Below are positions 26,173 through 36,506 of a DNA stretch of 64,000 nucleotides, piece after piece (position 1 is the stretch's first letter; every line of letters starts with the position of its first letter). Both the position numbers and the translations under genes were made by a program. The DNA lies in contig JBAXTE010000003.1 in NCBI GenBank assembly GCA_037130365.1, positions 101,979-165,978 of the forward strand, in the 5' to 3' direction. The stretch comes from JBAXTE01 sp037130365 (GTDB lineage: Bacteria > Bacteroidota > Bacteroidia > Bacteroidales > WCHB1-69). The notes beneath the pieces were generated by a model, which worked only from the letters and a program-made list of their open reading frames with translations, ran no database searches and was not told the DNA's origin.

Positions 26173-27630
26173 ATGAAGCAATTAAACAGTACATTAGACA
26201 ATCTAGACGAGGTGATTCCTGATTCATTCACCGCAGACGAAAAGTCTAAATGCAAAACACTGTTTTTAAAAAAATTATCTCTTGATGCTCACAATTTTTA
26301 TCAAGGAAAAATTCAAACACTCCCTAAAGCGCCCGTAATTGGCACAAATTGGTTTAATGTCTGGTACACTCCGGGTGTTTCTGCAGTTTCAACAGCCATC
26401 CGCGATGATCATAATCAGTCATTTGCTCTCAGTAATCGCAGTAATTTAGTGGCCGTAGTTAGCGATTCCACTCGCGTACTGGGTGATGGCGATTGCACTC
26501 CAGCAGGTGGTTTAGGAGTTATGGAAGGAAAGGCTTATCTGATGAAATATCTTGGAGGTGTTGATGCAGTGGCTTTGTGTATCGACAGTAAAGATAAAAA
26601 TGGAGAGAATGATCCTCAAAAAATAATTGATTTTGTTAAAATGTGCCAATATAGTTTTGGTGCAATAAATTTAGAAGATATTTCGCAGCCAAATTGTTAT
26701 AAAGTTTTGGATGTTTTACGCCAAGAATGCTCAATTCCTGTTTGGCACGATGATGCTCAGGGAACGGCTTGTGTAACTTTAGCAGGAATTATTAATGCAC
26801 TTATCCTTGCCGAAAAGGAAATTAGTACGGCTAAAATAATTCTTTATGGGGCTGGCGCTGCCAATTCTACTATAGCCAGATTGCTCATTACCGAAGGTGC
26901 TAAACCCGAAAATATTATTATTTTTGATAAAGATGGTTCCTTGCATAATCAACGAAAAGATTATCAGAACGATGAACGATATTATCCTATTTGGAAACTC
27001 TGTCAAATCACTAATCCGCTAGGAATAACATCAATAGAAGAAGCTTTTACAAATGCAGATATTTTAATTGCGCTTTCGGCACCTGGTCCAAATACAATTA
27101 AACCAGATTGGATTCGCAGAATGAACACCAAAGCAATTGTATTTGTCTGTGCAAATCCAGTCCCCGAAATATATCCACATGCAGCCATTGAAGCGGGTGC
27201 ATATATTGTAGCAACAGGAAGAGGTGATTTTCCAAACCAAGTGAATAACTCCATTGGGTTTCCTGGAATATTAAAAGGAGCATTAATGGTAAGAGCTTCA
27301 AAAATTACTGATTCTATGGCAATTGCAGCGGCACACGCATTGGCAAAATTTGCACAACATCGTGGAATTGATCCCAATAATATTGTTCCTACCATGGAAG
27401 AAGCTAATGTTTTTCCTTATGTAGCTGCAAAAGTCGCTATGCAAGCTATTGCCGACGGAGTTGCTCGAATAAATATTTCGTATGATCAAGTATTCGAAAC
27501 AGCCCAAAATGATATTTCTAATGCACGAGTAGCAACTCAAACATTGATAGATAATGGATTAATTAACCTTCCGCCCCAACAGATGATTGATTCAGCTTTA
27601 GATTGGGCCATCAACAATATAAATTTATGA
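26173..27630 (+). CDS. Malic enzyme, short NAD(P)-dependent form
   Basis: It decarboxylates malate to pyruvate with NAD(P)+. Diagnostic segments are YTPGVS (65-70) with the catalytic Tyr, GGLGVMEGKAYLMKYLGGVDA with the catalytic Lys120, NLEDI and HDDAQGTA (192-199) for the metal, and the Rossmann loop GAGAAN (226-231). At 485 residues it ends after the catalytic domains and has no phosphotransacetylase extension. Its stop overlaps the ruvA start by four bases, so malic enzyme, ruvA and sprA form one unit. As far as I recall this order is conserved in related Bacteroidota. Confidence 0.92.
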   Translation: MKQLNSTLDNLDEVIPDSFTADEKSKCKTLFLKKLSLDAHNFYQGKIQTLPKAPVIGTNWFNVWYTPGVSAVSTAIRDDHNQSFALSNRSNLVAVVSDSTRVLGDGDCTPAGGLGVMEGKAYLMKYLGGVDAVALCIDSKDKNGENDPQKIIDFVKMCQYSFGAINLEDISQPNCYKVLDVLRQECSIPVWHDDAQGTACVTLAGIINALILAEKEISTAKIILYGAGAANSTIARLLITEGAKPENIIIFDKDGSLHNQRKDYQNDERYYPIWKLCQITNPLGITSIEEAFTNADILIALSAPGPNTIKPDWIRRMNTKAIVFVCANPVPEIYPHAAIEAGAYIVATGRGDFPNQVNNSIGFPGILKGALMVRASKITDSMAIAAAHALAKFAQHRGIDPNNIVPTMEEANVFPYVAAKVAMQAIADGVARINISYDQVFETAQNDISNARVATQTLIDNGLINLPPQQMIDSALDWAINNINL

Positions 27631-28214
27631 TAGCATTTGTAAAAGGAATTCTTGTCGAAAAAAATCCCACATTCGCCCTTATTGAGAGCAATGGTATTGG
27701 ATATATGATTCATATTTCATTGCAGACATACAGTAAATTACCACAAGCAAATGAATCGTGCAAATTACTCACTCATTTGGTCGTTAGAGAAGATGCACAC
27801 ATGCTTTATGGATTTCATACCGAAAAAGAAAGAATTTTATTCCGCCAGCTAATTACTGTTAGTGGAATTGGAACGAATACCGCCCGTATGATGCTTTCTG
27901 CAATGAATACCAATGAACTAACTGCGGCAATATTAAACGAAAACAGCAAATTATTACAAGGAATAAAAGGAATTGGGGCAAAAACAGCCCAACGCGTAGT
28001 CCTCGACCTTAAAGATAAAGTAGATAAAGATGTTTCTGCATTAGATAAAATCTTAACTGCACACAATACAAATAAAGATGAGGCGTTATTGGCTTTAGTC
28101 TCGTTGGGTTTTGTTAAAAACAATGCTGATATTGCACTATCAAAAATCATCAAAGCCGAAGGATCAGAGTTATCGATTGAAGTGTTGATTAAAAAAGCAC
28201 TTCAAATTTTATAA
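27627..28214 (+). CDS. ruvA: Holliday junction branch migration protein RuvA (195 aa)
   Basis: RuvA binds four-way junctions and targets the RuvB motor. MIAFVKGILVEKNPTFALIESNGIGY is the N-terminal OB domain. LITVSGIGTNTARMML and LLQGIKGIGAKTAQRVVLDLKDK are the two helix-hairpin-helix motifs, and a small C-terminal domain for RuvB contact follows (DEALLALVSLGF). The ATG at 27627 overlaps the malic enzyme stop (ATGA) and gives a standard N-terminus; an earlier in-frame start would lie inside the upstream gene. ruvB is not in the window. Confidence 0.95.
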   Translation: MIAFVKGILVEKNPTFALIESNGIGYMIHISLQTYSKLPQANESCKLLTHLVVREDAHMLYGFHTEKERILFRQLITVSGIGTNTARMMLSAMNTNELTAAILNENSKLLQGIKGIGAKTAQRVVLDLKDKVDKDVSALDKILTAHNTNKDEALLALVSLGFVKNNADIALSKIIKAEGSELSIEVLIKKALQIL

Positions 28215-28246
28215 TTGAATGTTAAACATATTAAACTAAGGGAAAC

Positions 28247-31200
28247 TTGAAAAAAGTTATTAAATATATTATCGCAATTGCAGGGGTTTCATTTATCTCA
28301 TTTTCGGCGTATAGTATTATGAGTGGGTCTCTCACAAACAAACCATTTCAAAAACCAGAATATCAAACTGTTACGCCACCAGATACCAATCTCACCTATC
28401 CACTACCACAAAACCCTGATGGTTCGACTCCAGATCATCCATTATATCTTGATAATCCTTCAAATTTTAAAACTGATGTAGTCTTTGATACGGCCACCAA
28501 TCAATACATTATTCAGCCTAAAATTGGGAATATTAACCAAGGAAATCCTACTATAATGACTCCTGAGGAGTACAACCAATACGATATTGATAAAGGGTTG
28601 CAACAATACTGGAGAGAGCGAGCATCTAGTGTTAGCTCTGGTATTAGTGGCGGATTAATTCCTCAGCTGAAGATAAAAAGTGAAGTCTTTGAAAGTATTT
28701 TTGGAAGTAATGTTATTGATATTCGTCCTTCTGGATCCGCAGAATTAATCTTTGGCGTAATCCATAATCGTCGTGACGACCCGGCTTTAGATATTCGCCA
28801 ACGAAAAACCACCAATTTTAACTTCGACGAAAAAATTCAGATGAGTGTGATTGCAAAAATTGGGGATAAAATTGAATTTAAAACCAATTATAACACTCAA
28901 GCAACTTTTGAATTTGAAAACAAGCTAAAATTAAAGTACGAAGGAAAAGAAGATGAGATTGTTAAGCTTATTGAAGCTGGTGATGTCACCTTACCGCTTA
29001 ATTCTGTTTTAATACAAGGTAGTCAGAGTTTATTTGGGATTAAAACCTCTTTGCAGTTTGGAAAAACCACAATCACCTCCGTATTTTCGGAGCAAAAAGG
29101 TCAAAGTCAGAACATTAGCGTAACTGGCGGTGCACAAACAAATCAATTTAATTTTAAAGCCGATCAATACGAAGAAAATAAGCATTTCTTTGTTTCGCAG
29201 TTCTTTTACGAAAATTACAATCGATATTTATCAAATATGCCCTTGATAAGTTCTCCAGTAAATATTACAAAAATTGAGGTTTGGAGAACAAACATTGGAG
29301 CTGCCACAACGGAAAACAGAAACATTATTGCGCTTACCGATTTGGGAGAATATCATCCTTCAAATCCATTAATATTGCCCACAATGGGAGCATCTGATTA
29401 TCCAAATAATATTGTGAATAATTTTTTAACGAATCCATTATTAGACACAAATAAATTAAGAAGCATCAATTTAGTAGGCGATTACCTTCGTGTATACTTA
29501 GGTGGTTTAACTTCTGGTGTTGATTTCGAAAAAGTAGAAAGTGCACGAAAACTCCAACCCTCAGAATATTCATTTAATAGCAAATTAGGATTTATCTCTC
29601 TTAACTCTGCACTAAATAGTGATCAGGTGTTGGCTGTTGCTTTTCAATATACCATTTCTGGAGATACCACTGTTTATCAAGTGGGTGAATTTTCGAACGA
29701 AATAAATCCACCATCAAATATTGTTACCAAGCTTTTAAAATCATCTTCATTAAATACACGAAGTACATTGTGGAAATTGATGATGAAAAACGTCTATTCG
29801 TTAAGTGCTTTTCAGGTAAACAGTGAAGATTTTAGATTAAACATTTTATTTTCTGGTGATGATGGCGGAATTCCAACAGGTTTTTTTAACGAAGGAGCTC
29901 AAAAAGGAATTCCTCTAATCCGATTAATGGGCCTCGACCGAGTTAATTACCAAGGAGATCCTACACCCGATGGAGTTTTTGATTTTATAGATAATGCCGC
30001 AACGCAAGGAGGAACCATTCAATCGTCGAATGGAAGAATCTATTTTCCAACTGTTGAGCCATTCGGTAAAGACTTACGTACTCTACTAACCGATCAAACA
30101 CTTGCAGATAAGTACTCTTTCGATTCTCTTTATTCGTTAACAAAACAGCAAGCACAGCAATATCCAGATCGTAATAAGTTCTACTTAGAAGGAATGTATA
30201 AATCAAAATCTGGTTCAGATATTTCCCTCAATGCAATGAATGTTCCTCAGGGTTCCGTAAAAGTAACTGCTGGAAGTATTGTTTTGGTAGAAAACACCGA
30301 TTATACCGTTGACTACACCTTGGGTAGAGTTAAAATTATAAACGAAGGAATTTTAAATTCTGGAACCCCAATTAATATTGCACTCGAAAATCAATCGACC
30401 TTTAATATGCAAACCAAAACAATGATGGGAATGCACATTAACCAGATGATTAACAAGGATTTTAATGTGGGTGCTACCATTTTAAATTTAAAAGAACGTC
30501 CTATCACCCAGAAAATTAACTATGGCGACGAACCAATCAACAATACAATTTGGGGGATGGATATTTCGTATCGCACTAAATCTCGATTGCTTACAAAATT
30601 ATTAGATAAACTTCCTTTCTATAGCACTAAAACGGAATCAAACATCACTTTCGATGGTGAATTTGCTCATTTTATTCCTGGTCATTCCAGTGCAATTGGA
30701 AAATCAGGAACCACTTACATCGATGATTTTGAAGGCAGTAAGTCGTCTATTGATATTAAAAGTATAGGTTCTTGGTTTTTAGCTTCTACACCTCAAGGAC
30801 AAACCCAAGCTGGTTTATGGCCCGAAGCAGCTCCAGCAAGCGGATTAGTTTACGGTTATAACAGAGCAAAAATTGCTTGGTATATTATCGATCCAATATT
30901 CTATCGCGACAATAGTGCAACTCCTAGCAATATTACCAAGGATGATCAATCAACACCTTATGCTAGAGAAGTTTTACAAACAGAAATATTTCCAAATAAA
31001 GAAAATCAGAACAATCAAGTTACCAATATTGCAGTCTTAAACTTTGCCTATTATCCTAACGAACGTGGTCCATATAATTTTGATGTTGCTGGAATTAACG
31101 GAATTTCTCGAGGATTGAATGCAGATGGCACCTTAAAAGACCCACAAACTCGATGGGCTGGAATTATGCGAAAAATTGAATCTACCGATTTTGATGCTAC

Positions 31201-34200
31201 CAATGTAGAATATATTCAATTCTGGATGATGGATCCATTTATTAATAATCCAAATTCTTCGGGTGGTAAATTGATTTTTCATTTGGGTGATATTTCTGAA
31301 GATATCCTTAGAGATGGAAGAAAGAGTTTTGAAAATGGTCTCCCAGTAAATGCAACTGTACAAAATGTAGATACTACTATTTGGGGTAGAGTTCCCACTT
31401 TACAATCATTAGTAAATGCTTTTGATAATGATCCACTTTCTCGTAGCTATCAGGATGTTGGTTATGATGGTCTTTCTGATGTGGACGAACGTTCTTTCTT
31501 TGCAATAAATTATTTACAACTTATTGCTAACAACGGATCGTTAGGAACAGGCAGTCAAGCATATTCAAATGCAAACAATGACCCATCAAGTGATAATTAC
31601 CACTATTTTAGAGGAACAGATTACGACAGTCAAGATATAAAAATTCTTGAGCGATATAAAAAATTCAATGGTATAGAAGGAAACTCTCCAACAGACAATA
31701 TCAACCCAGAGGCCTATCCAACGATGGCTACAACGCTGCCAAACATCGAAGATATTAACAAAGACAATACTTTGAGCGAAGAGGAAAGATATTATCAATA
31801 TACACTAACCTTAGATCCAAATAACATGAATATTGGTCAAAATTATATTGCCGATATTTATACAACTACAGTTCAAGTTCCCAATGGCAGTACAACTACT
31901 GTTAAATGGTATCAAGTAAAAATTCCAATTAGAGATCCTCAAAAAGTTGTAGGAAATATTCAAGGCTTTAACTCCATCCGATTTATGCGTATGATTGCTA
32001 AGGATTTTTATGATCCTACAATATTCCGTTTTGCCACATTAGAATTAGTTAGAGGTGAATGGAGAAAATACACTAAAGATTTGCTTACCAATGGTGCTTA
32101 TATTCCTGGAGGCGACGACCAAACTGGATTTAATTCTTCAACCGTAAATATTGAGGAAAATGGAAAAAGAGTTCCTATTCCTTATGTAATTCCTCCTGGC
32201 ATTGAACGTGAACAAATGTGGTCGCAAAACCTTTACAAACTCAACGAACAATCGCTCTCGCTTAGGGTATCGAACCTTTTAGATGGAGATGCTAGAGCAG
32301 TATATAAAACTACAAGCTTCGATTTTCGTCAATTTGGTAGTTTAAAACTGTTTACTCATACCGAAAAACTGAAAGAAAATGAAGCCTTAAATAGTGGTGA
32401 CTTAACGATGTTTATTCGTGTGGGTTCTGACTTTAGCGAAAACTATTATGAATACGAAATGCCATTAAATGTAACTCCTTGGTACACATCAGCTGATAAT
32501 GCTGAACTTATTTGGCCAGATTCTATGATTATTCAACTTTCAAAACTTGTAGATGCTAAGCAAAATAGAAATATCAGTATCAGAAATGGAGCTAACTATA
32601 CCAATGCAAATCCGTATTCAGAATATGATGGTATCAATAAAATTACAGTAGTAGGAACGCCAAACATTAGTGATGTTCGTGTAATTATGCTTGGAATTAG
32701 AAATCCGAAAAAGAAAACTCTATCAGATCACGATGATATGTTACCAAAATCTGCGGAAATTTGGATAAATGAACTTCGACTTACTGATTTTATTCAAAAT
32801 AGTGGATGGGCCGCTACGGCAAGAGTTCGAGCGACATTAGCAGATTTGGGCGATGTAGTTTTTGCTGGTTCTACGAGTACTCCTGGTTTTGGAAGTCTGG
32901 AGAAAAAAATTAATGAACGACAAAAAGAATATATCACCTCTTTTGATATTGCAACCAATATTGAAGCGGGTAAGTTCTTGCCAAAAAAATGGAATGTTAA
33001 GATTCCAGTGCATTACGACTATTCTCAAATAATTAGCACCCCAGAATATAACCCTTTAAATCCAGATACAAAATTACAATCAGATTTAGACACATACTCA
33101 AGTGTGGCTCAGCGAGATTCAATTAAACATCTTACTCAAGATTTTACAGAGCGAAAAAACATCAATTTGATGAATATTCGTAAAGAACGTGGTGCGGAAT
33201 CAAAACCCAAAATTTATGATGTTGAAAACCTCGATCTAACTTATGCATATTCGGAAATAAACACCCGAAATATTAACATAGAATACGATAACCGTAAAAC
33301 TTATCGTGGAGGAATTGGCTATAATTATACTGCTAATCCAAAAAATTTCCGACCACTTTCTACCGTTCGCTTTATTACAAAACATAAAAGTTTGGCAATT
33401 CTCCGCGATTTTAATTTCTACATCTTTCCAAAAGTAATTAGCTTTAGATCCGAAATGAACCGCCAATTTAATGAAGCCAAGCTTCGAAATAAAAGTGTTG
33501 GTTTGGTAATTATTGAACCTACCTATATGAAAACGTTCGATTGGAGTAGAACCTATAATGTACGTTGGGATATTACACAGGCTTTAAAAGTTGAATATCA
33601 AGCAACTACAATGGCTAGAGTTGACGAACCTCAAGGATTAATTGATACAAAAGACAAAAAAGATTCAATTATCCAAAATATAATGGATGCTGGTAGAATA
33701 AATAACTTTAACCAAACGGCAAGTGTAAACTATCAAATTCCAATCAACAAAATTCCGTTGTTTAATTGGATTTCAGCAAATGCTCGATATTCAAGTACTT
33801 ATAGCTGGGTTGCGCCTCCAATTTCACTTCAACGCTTGGGTAATAATATCGAAAACTCTAACACTATTCAGTTTAATGGTACCTTAAATATGCAAACACT
33901 TTACAACAAGGTTTCATATCTGAAAAAAATATCACAAGAACAGAATAACAACGCAAATAAAAACAATCCTAAAAATAGTAAGACTGCTCCTAAAAATAAA
34001 AAACCAAATGCCAAAACTTTAGATAATGGCACGGCTTCTAACGATACTGCTGTAAAGAAGACAAATGTCCTAAAATCAATTCTCGACAATACTTTAAAAG
34101 TGGCTATGATGCTTAAAAATGTAACGTTTAGTTATACAGAAGGCAATGGAATCACACTTCCGGGTTTTGTAAGTAGCCCCGTTTACTTTGGCAATGATCC

Positions 34201-35446
34201 AACATTAAACTCGCCAGGATGGGATTATGTTTTTGGTGCTCAATCTGATATTGTTAGCCAAGCTCAGCGGAAACAATGGATCACAAAAGACTCGTTATTT
34301 AACTCCCCATATTTGGTTAAATATAATCAGAACTTAAATATTCGAGCTTCGGTAGAACCAATCAAAGATTTAAAAATTGAAATCACGGCAAATCGGACTT
34401 ACACAGAAAATAAATCAGCATTTATAAAAGCAAATGCTGCAGGAGATTATGGCATTTTTTCTCCACAAACTACTGGGAGCTTTAGTGTAACATTCTTTGC
34501 ATTAAATACAGCTTTTGTGAGTGATGCTAAGGATTATTCCAATCAAAACTTTAGCAATCTTAAAGCATACAGAATTACTATCGCTGAACGATTAGCTGGC
34601 CTAAATTCTAACTCTACAGGAACTGACCCAGTAACTAATTTCCCAACTGGTTATGGACCAACTTCGCAAGATGTTCTTATTCCTGCATTTATAGCAGCTT
34701 ACAGCGGAAAATCTCCTGATAAAGTTGGCTTAACAGCATTCCCTGCTATCCCAATGCCTAACTGGCGATTGACATACAATGGGCTTACAAAACTAAAATG
34801 GTTTAAAGACATTTTTCAAACATTCTCTGTATCGCATGCTTATAATAACAACTTTTCTGTAGGATCATATACCACCAATATTAGGTATAATGCCGATAAA
34901 GATGGCCTTCAATATGTAAAAGATGCGCTTAACAACTTTATTCCACAGAAAGAAATCGCTCAAGTTTCTATCAATGAACAATTTAGTCCATTGTTGAATT
35001 TTGATATGGCTCTCAAAAACAGTCTTCTTGCTAAAGCTGAAATAAAAAAATCGAGAAATATTGCTTTAACATTTTCCAACGGTCAACTTACTGAATTAAC
35101 TAGTACAGAATATGTCTTTGGATTAGGTTATCGTTTTAAAGACATTTCTCTTACCTTTAACTTTAGTGGTGTAGCTAAGAAAATTAAAAGTGATTTAAAT
35201 ATCAAAGCAGATGTTTCCATTAGAGAAAATAAAACTATTCTTCGTAAGCTTATCGAAGGCGTAAATCAAATATCAGCAGGACAACGAGTGATATCTATTA
35301 ACCTTTCTGCCGATTATCAATTAAGTCAAAAGTTTACTATTAGAGCTTTCTACGATCAAGTATTAAACACTCCTTATGTTTCTAACCAATTCCCAAATTC
35401 AAATATTAACAGCGGAATAAGTGTGAGATTTACACTTGCTCAATAA
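28247..35446 (+). CDS. sprA: T9SS outer-membrane translocon SprA/Sov (2399 aa)
   Basis: SprA (Sov in Porphyromonas) is the giant beta-barrel pore through which T9SS cargo leaves the periplasm; in gliding species it is also needed for motility. The size is essentially that of the F. johnsoniae protein. It has an N-terminal signal-like hydrophobic segment, YWRERASSVSSG, SGSAELIFGV, EDEIVKLIEAGDVTLPLNS, YIDDFEGSKSSIDIKS, and long barrel-like beta-strand stretches to a terminal LAQ. A Lys/Asn-rich low-complexity insert sits near residues 1895-1935. The only sensible start is TTG at 28247, with a Shine-Dalgarno-like AAGGGA a few bases upstream; a stop codon blocks extension. It follows malic enzyme and ruvA. 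Confidence 0.97.
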   Translation: MKKVIKYIIAIAGVSFISFSAYSIMSGSLTNKPFQKPEYQTVTPPDTNLTYPLPQNPDGSTPDHPLYLDNPSNFKTDVVFDTATNQYIIQPKIGNINQGNPTIMTPEEYNQYDIDKGLQQYWRERASSVSSGISGGLIPQLKIKSEVFESIFGSNVIDIRPSGSAELIFGVIHNRRDDPALDIRQRKTTNFNFDEKIQMSVIAKIGDKIEFKTNYNTQATFEFENKLKLKYEGKEDEIVKLIEAGDVTLPLNSVLIQGSQSLFGIKTSLQFGKTTITSVFSEQKGQSQNISVTGGAQTNQFNFKADQYEENKHFFVSQFFYENYNRYLSNMPLISSPVNITKIEVWRTNIGAATTENRNIIALTDLGEYHPSNPLILPTMGASDYPNNIVNNFLTNPLLDTNKLRSINLVGDYLRVYLGGLTSGVDFEKVESARKLQPSEYSFNSKLGFISLNSALNSDQVLAVAFQYTISGDTTVYQVGEFSNEINPPSNIVTKLLKSSSLNTRSTLWKLMMKNVYSLSAFQVNSEDFRLNILFSGDDGGIPTGFFNEGAQKGIPLIRLMGLDRVNYQGDPTPDGVFDFIDNAATQGGTIQSSNGRIYFPTVEPFGKDLRTLLTDQTLADKYSFDSLYSLTKQQAQQYPDRNKFYLEGMYKSKSGSDISLNAMNVPQGSVKVTAGSIVLVENTDYTVDYTLGRVKIINEGILNSGTPINIALENQSTFNMQTKTMMGMHINQMINKDFNVGATILNLKERPITQKINYGDEPINNTIWGMDISYRTKSRLLTKLLDKLPFYSTKTESNITFDGEFAHFIPGHSSAIGKSGTTYIDDFEGSKSSIDIKSIGSWFLASTPQGQTQAGLWPEAAPASGLVYGYNRAKIAWYIIDPIFYRDNSATPSNITKDDQSTPYAREVLQTEIFPNKENQNNQVTNIAVLNFAYYPNERGPYNFDVAGINGISRGLNADGTLKDPQTRWAGIMRKIESTDFDATNVEYIQFWMMDPFINNPNSSGGKLIFHLGDISEDILRDGRKSFENGLPVNATVQNVDTTIWGRVPTLQSLVNAFDNDPLSRSYQDVGYDGLSDVDERSFFAINYLQLIANNGSLGTGSQAYSNANNDPSSDNYHYFRGTDYDSQDIKILERYKKFNGIEGNSPTDNINPEAYPTMATTLPNIEDINKDNTLSEEERYYQYTLTLDPNNMNIGQNYIADIYTTTVQVPNGSTTTVKWYQVKIPIRDPQKVVGNIQGFNSIRFMRMIAKDFYDPTIFRFATLELVRGEWRKYTKDLLTNGAYIPGGDDQTGFNSSTVNIEENGKRVPIPYVIPPGIEREQMWSQNLYKLNEQSLSLRVSNLLDGDARAVYKTTSFDFRQFGSLKLFTHTEKLKENEALNSGDLTMFIRVGSDFSENYYEYEMPLNVTPWYTSADNAELIWPDSMIIQLSKLVDAKQNRNISIRNGANYTNANPYSEYDGINKITVVGTPNISDVRVIMLGIRNPKKKTLSDHDDMLPKSAEIWINELRLTDFIQNSGWAATARVRATLADLGDVVFAGSTSTPGFGSLEKKINERQKEYITSFDIATNIEAGKFLPKKWNVKIPVHYDYSQIISTPEYNPLNPDTKLQSDLDTYSSVAQRDSIKHLTQDFTERKNINLMNIRKERGAESKPKIYDVENLDLTYAYSEINTRNINIEYDNRKTYRGGIGYNYTANPKNFRPLSTVRFITKHKSLAILRDFNFYIFPKVISFRSEMNRQFNEAKLRNKSVGLVIIEPTYMKTFDWSRTYNVRWDITQALKVEYQATTMARVDEPQGLIDTKDKKDSIIQNIMDAGRINNFNQTASVNYQIPINKIPLFNWISANARYSSTYSWVAPPISLQRLGNNIENSNTIQFNGTLNMQTLYNKVSYLKKISQEQNNNANKNNPKNSKTAPKNKKPNAKTLDNGTASNDTAVKKTNVLKSILDNTLKVAMMLKNVTFSYTEGNGITLPGFVSSPVYFGNDPTLNSPGWDYVFGAQSDIVSQAQRKQWITKDSLFNSPYLVKYNQNLNIRASVEPIKDLKIEITANRTYTENKSAFIKANAAGDYGIFSPQTTGSFSVTFFALNTAFVSDAKDYSNQNFSNLKAYRITIAERLAGLNSNSTGTDPVTNFPTGYGPTSQDVLIPAFIAAYSGKSPDKVGLTAFPAIPMPNWRLTYNGLTKLKWFKDIFQTFSVSHAYNNNFSVGSYTTNIRYNADKDGLQYVKDALNNFIPQKEIAQVSINEQFSPLLNFDMALKNSLLAKAEIKKSRNIALTFSNGQLTELTSTEYVFGLGYRFKDISLTFNFSGVAKKIKSDLNIKADVSIRENKTILRKLIEGVNQISAGQRVISINLSADYQLSQKFTIRAFYDQVLNTPYVSNQFPNSNINSGISVRFTLAQ

Positions 35447-35464
35447 AAAGAATACTAACTATTG

Positions 35465-35496
35465 AAAGGCGGGCATTTTTTGTCCGCCTTTTTTAT
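35465..35496 (+). terminator. Intrinsic terminator after sprA
   Basis: aaaggcgggca and tgtccgccttt pair (one G-U) around a short T-rich loop and are followed by a T-run, 18 bases after the sprA stop. Confidence 0.85.
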
Positions 35497-35527
35497 TCTA
35501 TATAAAATGGGGAAGAATAAAAAAGAG

Positions 35528-35535
35528 TACTTTTG
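35528..35535 (+). promoter_or_regulatory. -7 promoter box before the COG0731-like gene
   Basis: TACTTTTG matches TAnnTTTG, 21 bases before the ATG at 35557. It excludes a start at 35533 within the box. Confidence 0.55.
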
Positions 35536-35556
35536 CACTATAAAAATCAAAAGATT

Positions 35557-36336
35557 ATGAGTGGAATTTTGTGGAATGAAATTGTATTTGGTCCTATTAA
35601 AAGTCGGCGATTGGGGTCTTCTTTGGGCGTAAATTTATTACCTGGAAAATTAAAAATTTGCACCTTTAATTGTGTCTATTGCGAATGTGGTTGGGGAAAA
35701 GAAATAATCGATATTGCAGCAAATGTTTATACTCACAATGATATTATTTCAACTCTTGAAACTCGGTTAAAAGAGCTTGTAAAAGAACAAAAATCTATCG
35801 ACAGTATTACTTTTGCTGGTAATGGCGAACCCACAATGCATCCAGAGTTTAGTGAAATTGTAAACGATGTTATCAATTTACGAGATCAATATTTTCCTGA
35901 AGCTAAAACAACATGTCTTTCAAACTCAACCATTGCTTTTAATCCAAAAGTTAGATCTGCATTATTAAAACTTGATAACGTAATGATGAAGTTAGATGCG
36001 GGTTCACAAGAGATGTTTAACACAATTAACCGCCCTTTTCAACCAATTTCAATAGAAGAAATTGTCGCAAATTTAACTGAGTTTAAAGGTAAATTAATCA
36101 TTCAATCGCTCTTTTTAAAAGGAGATTTCAATGGAGAAATCATCGACAACGCCTCCCCAAAAGAACTAGATTTATGGCTCGGTAAAATTGCTGTCATAAA
36201 ACCTAAAAAAGTAATTATTTATCCTATTGATAGAGAAACTCCTGCAAGCAACTTACAAAAACTATCCGTAGAAGAGATGAATTACATCGCCTCTCGTGTC
36301 GAAAGTTTGGGTATTCCTTGTGAAGTGTATTCTTAA
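35557..36336 (+). CDS. Radical SAM protein, COG0731-like (259 aa)
   Basis: The N-terminus IVFGPIKSRRLGSSLGVNLLPG followed by CTFNCVYCECG (CX3CX2C at C35, C39, C42) is typical of the COG0731 radical SAM family, loosely related to wyosine-forming TYW1. FAGNGEPTMHPEF is the SAM-binding GxGEP segment. There is no SPASM extension. The reaction is unknown for most bacterial members. It forms a single-gene unit with its own promoter box, behind the sprA terminator. Confidence 0.85.
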   Translation: MSGILWNEIVFGPIKSRRLGSSLGVNLLPGKLKICTFNCVYCECGWGKEIIDIAANVYTHNDIISTLETRLKELVKEQKSIDSITFAGNGEPTMHPEFSEIVNDVINLRDQYFPEAKTTCLSNSTIAFNPKVRSALLKLDNVMMKLDAGSQEMFNTINRPFQPISIEEIVANLTEFKGKLIIQSLFLKGDFNGEIIDNASPKELDLWLGKIAVIKPKKVIIYPIDRETPASNLQKLSVEEMNYIASRVESLGIPCEVYS

Positions 36337-36481
36337 CTGTTGAAAAATAATATTTTCTGAATTAACACATTTGGATAAGTGTGATTTTGTAATATATTTT
36401 CAAAACCTCGATATAAAAAATTATCTGTACGTTCAATTTACTGTTCCCCCTTCCCTATTATCACTTTTGCTACTTTATCAC

Positions 36482-36489
36482 TATATTTG
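36482..36489 (+). promoter_or_regulatory. -7 promoter box before the UMF1 transporter gene
   Basis: TATATTTG matches TAnnTTTG and lies 17 bases before the ATG at 36507. Confidence 0.5.
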
Positions 36490-36506
36490 CATAAAAAACG
36501 AGGGTT

